Assembly: GCA_002428215.1 (NCBI GenBank)
Contig: DIUI01000095.1
Location: forward strand, 37,538 to 101,537
Reading direction: 5' to 3'
Length of the DNA stretch: 64,000 bases
Source of the DNA: Prolixibacteraceae bacterium UBA6162
GTDB lineage: Bacteria; Bacteroidota; Bacteroidia; Bacteroidales; Prolixibacteraceae
Made by a program: the position numbers and the translations under genes. Below, in pieces: positions 55,134-63,688 of the stretch (within the stretch, counting starts at the first letter, position 1; every line of letters begins with the position of its first letter). The notes under the pieces are model-generated. The model was not told the DNA's origin and ran no database searches. It saw only the letters and a list, made by a program, of their open reading frames with translations.

Positions 55134-55929
55134 TTTTATGGAATTGTTAGGTTACAGCTTCTTCCAGCGCGCTTTGCTGGTGAGTGTTTTGGCCAGCATC
55201 TCATGTGGTGCAATCGGCACTTATATCGTTTCCCGTCGAATTGTATTTATAAGCGGAGGTATCACCCATGCCTCCTTTGGTGGTATCGGACTTGCCTTTC
55301 TTATGGGTTTTAATCCATTGATTGGAGCTGCAATTTTTGCCATTGTGGCGGCATTGGGTATTCAGTTTTTTTCGAACAGGGGAGGCATTCGCGAGGACTC
55401 ATCAATTGCCATCTGGTGGTCGCTGGGAATGGCCCTTGGGGTAATATTTGTATTCCTTACCCCCGGTTATACCCCAAATTTAATGAGTTATCTTTTTGGA
55501 AATATTCTCACTGTCAGTAAGCAGGAGCTCTGGGCGATGTTTTTCCTTAACCTCATACTGGTTGGATTTTTTTGGTTTTTCTTTCGTCAGATTCTTTACC
55601 TCGCCTTCGATGAGGAGTTTGCCAGGGCATCGGGGCTGCCTGTAACGCTCTTTAACTACATCATTATTGTATTAATTGCAATAACGGTGGTGTTAAGCAT
55701 TCGGGTGGTCGGAATTATTTTAATCTTGTCGATGCTTACGATTCCTCAGGCAACTGCCAATATTCTTACCAGAGATTTCCGTCTTATGGTCTTTCTTTCT
55801 ACCGGTTTTGCATTGCTGGGGAGCATACTCGGTTTGGTCATTAGTTACTTTTTGAACATCCCTTCCGGGGCAACAATTATTTTTGTTCTGGTTGTGGTAT
55901 TTGGTCTTACCCGGCTGTTAAAGCGCTGA
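55117..55929 (+). CDS. znuB: Metal ABC transporter permease
   Basis: A 270-residue inner-membrane permease of the ABC-3 family with about eight hydrophobic helices. The segment ISGGITHASFGGIGLAFLMG near residue 45 and the RVVGIILILSMLTIPQATA segment are the family hallmarks. With the ATPase and binding lipoprotein it imports a divalent metal. Start codons at 55126 and 55138 are alternatives; 55117 gives a 17-base overlap with the ATPase gene. Confidence 0.93.
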   Translation: MITMHSFMELLGYSFFQRALLVSVLASISCGAIGTYIVSRRIVFISGGITHASFGGIGLAFLMGFNPLIGAAIFAIVAALGIQFFSNRGGIREDSSIAIWWSLGMALGVIFVFLTPGYTPNLMSYLFGNILTVSKQELWAMFFLNLILVGFFWFFFRQILYLAFDEEFARASGLPVTLFNYIIIVLIAITVVLSIRVVGIILILSMLTIPQATANILTRDFRLMVFLSTGFALLGSILGLVISYFLNIPSGATIIFVLVVVFGLTRLLKR

Positions 55930-55934
55930 CACCA

Positions 55935-56138
55935 ATGAGAGGCTCGACCGTCAAGATTGTTTGTCCGGGATGTGGTTTTACATTCGAACGCGACGATGTG
56001 GTCAGACAATGCAGCAACTGTTTTGCCTGCACCGGATGTGAGATATATCTATGTCCGAAGTGTGGTAACGAGATTGTTGTAAAACCGATTGGGGAGCCGC
56101 GTCGACGAAGTAATTTGTCGGGAACCATTACAGAATAG
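55935..56138 (+). CDS. Small zinc-ribbon protein
   Basis: A 67-residue protein with four CxxC pairs: residues 10-13 (CPGC), 26-29 (CSNC), 32-35 (CTGC) and 40-43 (CPKC), enough to bind two zinc ions. The tail is basic (GEPRRRSNL). It may bind nucleic acid or act as a zinc-dependent partner protein; no family is recognised. It starts 5 bases after the metal permease, so it is likely co-transcribed with the importer, and converges on the second gldK-like gene. Confidence 0.75.
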   Translation: MRGSTVKIVCPGCGFTFERDDVVRQCSNCFACTGCEIYLCPKCGNEIVVKPIGEPRRRSNLSGTITE

Positions 56139-56144
56139 GAAGTT

Positions 56145-57488
56145 CTACCGCTGCTGAATTTCGTTTCTAAAGGTCGACCGCACAAGCCGGAACCCTACGT
56201 AAGATTTGGTGGTATCCTGGTATTCGTATGTACGGGTGCCGTTTTGAAGAAAATAGGAAACATCCTTATAAGATCCTCCTCTCACAACTTTTCTTTTCAT
56301 AGCAGGTGGGTCTTCGGCCCTGGCATGGTATTCGACCTGGGGATTGAAGTCCCCCATCATGGAGTATCCCGTTTCGAAAAATGCAGTACTGGTCCATTCT
56401 GCGACATTCCCGGCCATATCGTACAATCCGAAATCGTTGGGAGGAAAGCTCCCTACGCGGTTGGTGGTTGCGCGATCATCACTGTCGGCGATATAATTGC
56501 CCCTGAATGGTTTGAAATTGGCTATAAAGCAGCCTTCCTGATCACGAACGTAATAGCTACCCCAGGGATACATCGATTGCAATTTGCCTCCCCGGGAAGC
56601 ATATTCCCATTCGGCCTCGGTAGGGAGTCGAAAATCGTGGGCCGGAATATCGTTCATTCTGGACCTGAATTGCTTTTCGAGTTGGGTTCTCCAATGAGCA
56701 AATGCACGTGCCTGATGCCATGATATCCCCACCACCGGATAGTCATCGAATGCCCGGTGCGAAAAATAGTGCTTTGTAAGGGGTTCATTGTAAGCATATG
56801 TGAAGTCGCGGATCCACACCAGGGTATCCGGATAAATGGGCACACGGTCTGAATGCAGGAAGGCATTTCGGGAGGTAACCGGCACTTCGGTTCCGTCTGC
56901 TGCCAAAGTGAATCCATTGTAGGCCTGGTTTTCGAAATCGTAACTGTTGATACGGCGCGCTGCCTCCTGAAAGTTAATCCAGTGGTATTCGTAAACCAGC
57001 TTGCGGCTGTCGAGTTCTTTTCTGAAGGCGATTCTCTCGTAATCGGGAACGTACATGTCGGAGAGAACTGACTGAATGTCCGGATTGTTCCAAGGGATTG
57101 GGCGTCGCCAGTTGATTACCGGATTTGGGAGCAAATTGCCCTTGGAATCTTCGGTAGTTAGATAATCAGGATAGACCTCTCCGAGGAAAGTTCTTGCGAT
57201 TGAATCACGCACCCAATGCACAAATTGCCGGTACTCTGTATTGGTTATTTCAGTGTCGTCCATCCAAAAGGCATCTACCGATACAGTAACCGTTTTTCCA
57301 TGAAGATCGGTTTCCTCTCCAGAAGGCCCCATTGTGAAGCTTCCACGCTGAATGTGGACCATACCGTGCGGCGGTGGTTCAAACCACTGAGAGCGATTCC
57401 TTATCTGACCGGCTTGGTAGATTTTTCGATCTCTGAAACCAGTGAGAAGTAAAAGGAGGGACAGCCATATTAAAAGATAGATTCTCAT
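56145..57488 (-). CDS. Second GldK-like SUMF1-domain protein
   Basis: A 447-residue paralogue of the GldK at 61259-62617. Shared segments include VSVDAFWMDDTEITNTEYRQ, WIRDFTYAYNEP, RLPTEAEWEYASRGG and KRKVVRGGSYKDVSYFLQ, so similarity runs the full length. GldK forms the periplasmic ring of the T9SS with GldN. The N-terminus has a hydrophobic segment (YLLIWLSLLLLLTGF) but no cysteine near it, so it is not a lipoprotein as GldK is. GldJ, also SUMF1-like, is an alternative name, but this copy resembles GldK more. It follows gldN after 164 bases. Confidence 0.82.
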   Translation of the reverse strand: MRIYLLIWLSLLLLLTGFRDRKIYQAGQIRNRSQWFEPPPHGMVHIQRGSFTMGPSGEETDLHGKTVTVSVDAFWMDDTEITNTEYRQFVHWVRDSIARTFLGEVYPDYLTTEDSKGNLLPNPVINWRRPIPWNNPDIQSVLSDMYVPDYERIAFRKELDSRKLVYEYHWINFQEAARRINSYDFENQAYNGFTLAADGTEVPVTSRNAFLHSDRVPIYPDTLVWIRDFTYAYNEPLTKHYFSHRAFDDYPVVGISWHQARAFAHWRTQLEKQFRSRMNDIPAHDFRLPTEAEWEYASRGGKLQSMYPWGSYYVRDQEGCFIANFKPFRGNYIADSDDRATTNRVGSFPPNDFGLYDMAGNVAEWTSTAFFETGYSMMGDFNPQVEYHARAEDPPAMKRKVVRGGSYKDVSYFLQNGTRTYEYQDTTKSYVGFRLVRSTFRNEIQQR

Positions 57489-57652
57489 CCTTTGTACATA
57501 GATTGAGGATTTGAAATTTTTTTTGTCTGCCCAGAAACTTCCACTACAAGCTTTGCTGTTATTCTAGATTTACAAATCAAAATTTCGGATAAATGCTGAT
57601 TACTGGATGCTGTTGAAAAATTGATTTATAGATACATGTTTAGAATTTAGAA

Positions 57653-58510
57653 TCAATACTCCCAAAGGTTTTGTTCGAAGTTGAAGATTTCATCCTCTAT
57701 CCGTTTCGACTCAAGCATAGCTTGGCGGCCCGAAAGATACTGACTGATCAGACGGTTGTTAAATACGTTCGACTCCTGAACAATGTAGCTGTTAAAATAG
57801 CGGTTGATGAAGAGATCGTCGTACGACATTCGTCGCGAATCGCTAAGAGGGTTGTAAACTTCGGAATTGGCCAATAATTCTCGTGCTTCTGGGTAGTATA
57901 TCCAAAAGACCCTGCGCCGCATAACCGGACTATCCTCAATCTCCTCGCGGTAGAACTCCTGAATTGGGCACAAACCAACAATGCGCACCTGAAGTCTGGA
58001 ATTTTGCTTGTCGAAATACCACTCTTCTTTAACCATATATTGTTTGATCTGGTCGAGCCTGATTTCACCCTCAATGGTGCGGAGTTCCATTTCTCCTGTC
58101 TCAAAATTTCTGAATTCGGCGGTCCGGGCATCAGCACCCAGTGCTTGACGAACTTCTGCCATAGTTAGCGGCGTTTTGAAATCATCGTCATTGCGGGCGT
58201 CGTAGGCCGTAAGTTGACCAGTTTCGACTCCTTTCATTAACAATGCCGAAAGACTCGAAAGATTATCGGTTGGGGTGGTTGGATAATAAAGTGGTTGGTT
58301 AATCTTTTCACGAAGGTCAATGATGCGCCAAACCATTTTCGACCAAAAAACATCTGCCTCTCTGATAGATGGCAGGGGCATTGGTTTTTTTTGGGCCACC
58401 TCCTGACGCTTGTAGGCTCCATTTATTATCTGACCTTGTATGGTCTCCGTTGACACGATCAGTGTCAATAAACCAACTAATCCCGAAAAAATGATTTTGT
58501 TCATTTTCAT
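57653..58510 (-). CDS. gldN: T9SS ring component GldN/PorN
   Basis: A 285-residue periplasmic protein with a signal peptide (IIFSGLVGLLTLIVSTETIQ). GldN/PorN pairs with GldK/PorK to form the large ring under the outer membrane. Recognisable segments are MVWRIIDLREKINQPLYYP, IGLCPIQEFYREE-like VGLCPIQEFYREE, and RRVFWIYYPEARELLA. The length is in the family range. It starts 29 bases after gldM. Confidence 0.92.
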   Translation of the reverse strand: MKMNKIIFSGLVGLLTLIVSTETIQGQIINGAYKRQEVAQKKPMPLPSIREADVFWSKMVWRIIDLREKINQPLYYPTTPTDNLSSLSALLMKGVETGQLTAYDARNDDDFKTPLTMAEVRQALGADARTAEFRNFETGEMELRTIEGEIRLDQIKQYMVKEEWYFDKQNSRLQVRIVGLCPIQEFYREEIEDSPVMRRRVFWIYYPEARELLANSEVYNPLSDSRRMSYDDLFINRYFNSYIVQESNVFNNRLISQYLSGRQAMLESKRIEDEIFNFEQNLWEY

Positions 58511-58539
58511 AATTGTTATTCCTTAGCTCAACAGCGTTG

Positions 58540-60147
58540 TTACCTGATTTTAAAACTTATTGGGTCGAGGTCCCGAACTGTACCGTCGTCGCCGCGGGCT
58601 TTTATGTTGTCGATATATATAACTGTTCCGGTAGTGAGATTTCTGAATTGCTGTTTCTGATCGGCTGTAAACCTGTTGTTTGTTGACTTCCAGGTATTCC
58701 AGTATCCACCGGCACCTGCCAGTGAAACATCAAACTGGGTAACGGTAAAATTGAGGTTAAAGTCGAAGTCGGGCAAAACAGCTGCGATGCCGTCTTCGAT
58801 TATCAACTCTTCCCTTCTGATATTTCCACCACCGAGAGCTCCTACCTGCGCTACCGGGTTGGGCACCCGTTTTACCCTAAAATTCATTGTTCCCATCAAT
58901 CGGTCACTGCCGCTTACCTGGGCATAAACCGAAAGGGTTGTCCTTCGACCCTGTTCGTCCAGATCGGTTGGGAATACCATGTATTCACCGGCCTGCTGGG
59001 TTATTCTTCCATTCGACATTTCGATGCGGAGATTTTCCTTGGCTATCCCGGGAACCGACACATCAACGGGGTTGGCAATACCCTGGTAAAAGACATTCAT
59101 CTTGGTGGGAGATATTGTAACACTTGGCCGCGTTACCTGATATTCCTGTGTAAACGGATAGTTGCGAATAAGGCCATCGGGGGTGCGGTAGTTGATAACA
59201 CCACTCCAGCGGTATGTTCCGGGTTCATTGGCCCGGAGTCTGTAAATCCCTTTTCCGTCGAGAATAGGCAAAGGGTTGTTGTTTACCATAATCTGGGGAT
59301 CAACGGTAGTGTCGGTGGCCGCCAGGAAAACCTGGGCCACATACTCTTCGCCCTGCAAAACAATCGATGAGTTGGCAATAACCTGTGCTCCCAGCTTATT
59401 GAATTTGAAAACACCGGCGTCGATTTGAGCATAGAGATATGAGATCACGTTGGCTTCTGCATTTTTAACATCGATCTGTAATTTTGACAGAATAGTAAGA
59501 ATTGCGGCCAATGGTTTATTCTCGAAATAATTACGCTCCCATGTTTTGCGCTCTCCACTTTTTAGATTGAAGCGGGTATCGGATGTTTCCAGGCTTTGAA
59601 GTATGGTTTCGCGAAGTTCAGGATCATCGTCTCCAATAAGTGCTGAAAGATTATCGCGAAATTCATTGATATGGTTCTTTAAGACAAGTGCCTCTTTTTG
59701 GGCAATCAATATTTCGGAGGGGGTATTCAAATCGTCCTCCTTTTTAATAATAAGCGTATCGTTGTTTGCGGTAACGAAAGTAAATTCGCTGCCATCGAGA
59801 ATCATTCCTGGCCTCAGATTCCTGGTTCCCGATGCCAATACCAATCGCTCCTTAAGTATTGTTATGTAGTGCAAAAGGCTGTCTGCCGACTGTTTGACAA
59901 CGCCTGCTTTATCCCTCCATTCAGCTGTACGGGCCGGATTTTCGGCATAAGCCTGATCGAACATGGCATACAGTTGATTGTTTTTGTTGTTCACATTGTT
60001 AAGGGTCTGAATCAGACTTGAATCAACAACCCGGTATGCCTCCAGAACCTCCGATGCCACATTGAGTGCCAGCATTGCTGTTAGCACTATGTACATCATG
60101 TTGATCATCTTTTGCCGGGGGGTTTCCGGACAATTCTTAACACCCAT
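58540..60147 (-). CDS. gldM: T9SS motor component GldM/PorM
   Basis: A 535-residue protein with one N-terminal membrane helix (NMMYIVLTAMLALNVASEVL) preceded by PRQKMI with the conserved arginine. The rest is a long, mainly beta-rich periplasmic rod. GldM and GldL form the proton-driven motor of the T9SS, with the rod reaching the GldK/N ring. Segment and length match the family. It follows gldL by 22 bases and precedes gldN. Confidence 0.95.
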   Translation of the reverse strand: MGVKNCPETPRQKMINMMYIVLTAMLALNVASEVLEAYRVVDSSLIQTLNNVNNKNNQLYAMFDQAYAENPARTAEWRDKAGVVKQSADSLLHYITILKERLVLASGTRNLRPGMILDGSEFTFVTANNDTLIIKKEDDLNTPSEILIAQKEALVLKNHINEFRDNLSALIGDDDPELRETILQSLETSDTRFNLKSGERKTWERNYFENKPLAAILTILSKLQIDVKNAEANVISYLYAQIDAGVFKFNKLGAQVIANSSIVLQGEEYVAQVFLAATDTTVDPQIMVNNNPLPILDGKGIYRLRANEPGTYRWSGVINYRTPDGLIRNYPFTQEYQVTRPSVTISPTKMNVFYQGIANPVDVSVPGIAKENLRIEMSNGRITQQAGEYMVFPTDLDEQGRRTTLSVYAQVSGSDRLMGTMNFRVKRVPNPVAQVGALGGGNIRREELIIEDGIAAVLPDFDFNLNFTVTQFDVSLAGAGGYWNTWKSTNNRFTADQKQQFRNLTTGTVIYIDNIKARGDDGTVRDLDPISFKIR

Positions 60148-60169
60148 AATTCAAAATTATTCGGTTCTG

Positions 60170-61138
60170 TTATTTTTTATAGTTCATAGCACCCAACATA
60201 TTGCCATAAACAGTATTGAGCGCTTCGAGGTGTTGGTTCAGTTTGACCGCATTCTCCTGATATTTTTTCATTTCATCGAGGGAAACAGCCAGTATATCAT
60301 TCATTTTTCCAAAATCTTCATTGAATTTTTGGCCGGCTTTGAATTGGGTCTCGGTTCCTTTTAATTGATTTTCGATTACCGAGTTGAGCGCTGCCAGATT
60401 TTGATTCAAGCGGGCAATACTTCCGGCATAATCGGCTGTTTGCTCCAATTGATGGACACTCTGATTCATTTTCTCTGCAGCTGCCTTATAGGTCTGGGCA
60501 AGCATACTGCCTGATTCGGACAATTTGATAGAAATCTCTTCGCCCGACTTACTAAGTTTTTCAGCAGTTTCAGCACTGCTGGCACTTATTTTTCGTGACG
60601 TACTGTGGTATACTTCGACCAGTTCGTTAACCGACTTGTGCAAAGAGGAGTTGGCCATAGCATTTGTTTCGCTGAAACTGTTCATTGCTTCGCCGGCGGC
60701 TTTGAGATTCCGAACATACGTGTCGGTTGCCAGTGTAGCCGAGGTGATATCGCTGATGCCTTTGGCAGTGGTATTTAAATCACTCAAACTGGTATTAAGT
60801 TGAGCTAAAATCTCAGGATTCAAATCTCCGGTTCCCAAAAGCGCATCGAAACCACTCTTGGGAGCACGTGCCGTTAGGTTGGATCCCTGGCCATCGAAAT
60901 CTTCGCGCAGCTCCGGGTATACCTTCGACCACTCGGGCATGTCGAGCGGTGGTTCAAAGGCCGATACCAAAAAAATGAAGGCTTCGGTAAGCAACCCTAC
61001 GGTAAGAATTGGCCCGGAGTAAGGCCAATGCTGGAGTTTGAAAAGTGCACCAATCAGCACGACGGATGCTCCCATGCTGTAGATATAGCCAGTAATGACT
61101 TTAGCGCGTTTTGTTTTTAGAAGATCTGAAAGACTCAT
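60170..61138 (-). CDS. gldL: T9SS motor component GldL/PorL
   Basis: A 322-residue inner-membrane protein. Two N-terminal helices are visible, VITGYIYSMGASVVLIGALF and ILTVGLLTEAFIFLVSAFEP; the glutamate inside the second corresponds to the proton-coupling residue described for GldL. A long coiled-coil cytoplasmic region follows (about residues 100-320), longer than in many GldL proteins. It lies between gldK and gldM, with 120 bases to gldK. Confidence 0.93.
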   Translation of the reverse strand: MSLSDLLKTKRAKVITGYIYSMGASVVLIGALFKLQHWPYSGPILTVGLLTEAFIFLVSAFEPPLDMPEWSKVYPELREDFDGQGSNLTARAPKSGFDALLGTGDLNPEILAQLNTSLSDLNTTAKGISDITSATLATDTYVRNLKAAGEAMNSFSETNAMANSSLHKSVNELVEVYHSTSRKISASSAETAEKLSKSGEEISIKLSESGSMLAQTYKAAAEKMNQSVHQLEQTADYAGSIARLNQNLAALNSVIENQLKGTETQFKAGQKFNEDFGKMNDILAVSLDEMKKYQENAVKLNQHLEALNTVYGNMLGAMNYKK

Positions 61139-61258
61139 CTGGATAATTGTTTTGTATTGTTTAATCAGATGGATGATGAAACCGAAAAATTCAAAGTGTT
61201 GGTTACCATATGTTTAGAAAACCTTAATGGATCATTCGGATTATAGGACATCATGCTG

Positions 61259-62617
61259 TTAAAATTGATTGCCAAAAGTTGATCTTACACAGCGAAAACC
61301 AATGTATGATTTTGCTGTATCCTGATATTCATAACTTCTTGTGGATACTTGCAGAAAGTAGGCTACATCTTTATAGGAACCGCCCCTGGTTACTTTGCGT
61401 TTCATCACCGGCGGATCGTCGGGCAGTGCATTGTATTCATAGTTGGGATTCAGGTCGTTGATAAGCATATAGCCCGACTCATCATAGGCCGTAATGGTCC
61501 ACTCAGCTACGTTTCCAGCCATATCGTAGAGGCCGTAATCATTGCTTGGATATCGGCCCACCTGATTGGTGGCCAGGTGACCATCTTCCACATAGTTTCC
61601 CCTCAAGGGTTTGAAGTTGGCCAGAAAATGGCCTTGTTCATCGCGGGCATAATAACCACCCCATGGGTACATCGAGAATTTGCTGTTTCCACGGGCTGCG
61701 TATTCCCATTCGGTTTCGGTAGGCAGTCTGTATTCCATAAATCCGGGCTGTCCGCGCCGGCTTTGATAGTCGTTTTGGATTTTGGTGCGCCAGTTGGCAA
61801 ATGCACGGGCCTGCTTCCAGGTTACGCCTACCACCGGATACTCATCGAATCCGGGATGCCAGAAATAACGGGTTGCGTATGGTTCATTGTAACTGTATGT
61901 AAAATCGCGTATCCAAACCAGGGTGTCGGGGTAAACATTAACGCGGTCGCGAAAAAGAAAGGCCGATCTGTTCTGGACAGGAATCTCGTTTCCCTGCGGG
62001 TCGATAACACTGCCTTCGTAACGCTGCGTCTGATGGTTGTAGCTGTTGCGTCGCTGGGCAGCCTGCTGATAGTCTATCCACCAATATTCATAGAACAGTT
62101 TTCTGGAGTCAAGCTCTTTTCTACCCATGAATCTTTCGTTCTCGGGAATATACATATCCTGAAGAGCCATCTGATAATCGGGGTCGGTCCATCTGATTCT
62201 AACTGTCCAGTCGATCTGCGGGGGATCAAGCGGGTTCCCGCTCCTGTCTTCGGTAATAAGGAATTCAGGGTATTGTTCACCCAGCAACTGCCTGGCAATT
62301 GAATCACGCACCCATTCGATAAACTGGCGATACTCAGCGTTGGTAATCTCAGTGTCATCCATCCAGAATGCATCGATCGAAACCGTCCGGTTGGGCATAA
62401 TTGCACCAGTGGGATCCTGATCGCTGGCACCAATGGTCATGGTTCCCCTGTCGACATAAACCATCCCTGTGGGAGTAGTCTCTTTCCATTTTCCGGAACG
62501 CTTAACACCTACCAGCTCGCCGTTGCCAAGGCTGCTCATTCCACCGCCGGAGCATGCAGAATTTAACAGAAAAATTCCAGCAGTCAGGCTGAATAAAGCG
62601 ATGTATATTCTTTTCAT
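61259..62617 (-). CDS. gldK: T9SS ring lipoprotein GldK/PorK
   Basis: A 452-residue lipoprotein with Cys22 (IFLLNSACSGGG). The body is a SUMF1/FGE-like fold (MVYVDRGTMTIGAS, RLPTETEWEYAARG, KRKVTRGGSYKDVAYFLQ) without the copper-binding cysteines, hence structural rather than enzymatic. GldK anchors the periplasmic ring to the outer membrane. It follows porP by 19 bases, giving the order porP-K-L-M-N as in Porphyromonas. Confidence 0.95.
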   Translation of the reverse strand: MKRIYIALFSLTAGIFLLNSACSGGGMSSLGNGELVGVKRSGKWKETTPTGMVYVDRGTMTIGASDQDPTGAIMPNRTVSIDAFWMDDTEITNAEYRQFIEWVRDSIARQLLGEQYPEFLITEDRSGNPLDPPQIDWTVRIRWTDPDYQMALQDMYIPENERFMGRKELDSRKLFYEYWWIDYQQAAQRRNSYNHQTQRYEGSVIDPQGNEIPVQNRSAFLFRDRVNVYPDTLVWIRDFTYSYNEPYATRYFWHPGFDEYPVVGVTWKQARAFANWRTKIQNDYQSRRGQPGFMEYRLPTETEWEYAARGNSKFSMYPWGGYYARDEQGHFLANFKPLRGNYVEDGHLATNQVGRYPSNDYGLYDMAGNVAEWTITAYDESGYMLINDLNPNYEYNALPDDPPVMKRKVTRGGSYKDVAYFLQVSTRSYEYQDTAKSYIGFRCVRSTFGNQF

Positions 62618-62636
62618 AGTTTAGTAATATGCTCTT

Positions 62637-63587
62637 TTACAAAAACCTTATACTTTTATATTTACGGGTTCGGTTTCGATCGAGATCAAACGAATATCCC
62701 AAAAACACTTCATGTGAACCGTAGCCATACCTTCCAATAGCCGATGTTACTAAGTCGAACGAGTAACCAACACTTAAGCCGGTAAACAGCTCCAAGCCAA
62801 CCAGCAATGCTACAGCATCCCTAAGTCGGTACGACAGTCCTCCCCACATCTGATCGTTGTAGAACAACAAGGCGCTCAGATCAAGCTGCCATCCTGCCAG
62901 GTCGCTCTTAATCAGAAATGACGGTCGCAACTGAAATAACGGATCGGCAAGCCGAATATTGTAACCGCCTGTGAGATAATAGTGCCGTGTCAGATAGGTT
63001 TCGGCCAGATCGGAGAATTTAATCCCCGGCTGGTTTATATGGGTTACCGACAGCCCGGCATAATAATCGTTTCCCTGGAGGTAAAGCCCCAGTCCTGCAT
63101 CAAGCGCAATCTGACTTACTTCTCCCTGCGGTATCGCCGGATCAGATCCCGGTTGCACGTATATTCCCAACAGATCTTCCGGTACACTCCATTCACCGTT
63201 AATACCCTTGCTGAACAGCCCTACCGAAGCCCCTATGCCCAATACTCCGAAAGGCAGACTTGCTTTATATGCATAATTCAGATTGGCAAGTATGTTTTGC
63301 TCAAAACCGAGTTCGTCGCTCACAATATTGAAGCCAATACCCCCCGGAAGACCGAACATCTTTACCTGGCCATCGACCGAAAACAGCAACGTTTTGGGTG
63401 CACCGGGCATACCAGTCCATTGATAGCGGTTCAGTAATAGACCATTTATGGCATCATCGCTGCCTGCAAATCCGGGATTTATCCCCAATTTGTAAAACAT
63501 GTGATTGGTATACTGAGGATCCTGCTGCCCACGGGCAATTCCGTGTGCCACAACTATAACAATTATTAAAATTATTACTCTCCTCAT
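62637..63587 (-). CDS. porP: T9SS outer-membrane protein PorP/SprF family
   Basis: A 316-residue beta-barrel protein. After the signal peptide (RRVIILIIVIVVAHGIARGQ) comes QDPQYTNHMFYKLGINPGFA, the hallmark start of mature PorP/SprF proteins, followed by alternating strands such as TKTLLFS-like PKTLLFSVDGQVKMFGLPGG and the barrel end VFLGYSFDL. PorP is part of the T9SS outer-membrane complex and binds GldK. The ATG at 63587 is chosen over an upstream TTG. First gene of the T9SS block. Confidence 0.92.
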   Translation of the reverse strand: MRRVIILIIVIVVAHGIARGQQDPQYTNHMFYKLGINPGFAGSDDAINGLLLNRYQWTGMPGAPKTLLFSVDGQVKMFGLPGGIGFNIVSDELGFEQNILANLNYAYKASLPFGVLGIGASVGLFSKGINGEWSVPEDLLGIYVQPGSDPAIPQGEVSQIALDAGLGLYLQGNDYYAGLSVTHINQPGIKFSDLAETYLTRHYYLTGGYNIRLADPLFQLRPSFLIKSDLAGWQLDLSALLFYNDQMWGGLSYRLRDAVALLVGLELFTGLSVGYSFDLVTSAIGRYGYGSHEVFLGYSFDLDRNRTRKYKSIRFL

Positions 63588-63688
63588 ACACAAAATCAGC
63601 AATCATCGCCACCTCCAGAATTCAGGAACTGCGAAACTACCCTTCCCGGGCCTGCGGGTTTAATTTAGCAAAGAACGCATTAAATTTT

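Noticed and set aside
57489..57652. Possible promoter for the second gldK copy
   Set aside because: Only an imperfect TAnnTTTG match (ending differs at one base) was found, so it is not listed as a feature.
61349..62302. A long plus-strand open frame (317 codons) antisense to gldK
   Set aside because: The opposite strand encodes a full-length GldK with clear motifs. Long antisense frames are expected where codon use avoids certain triplets.
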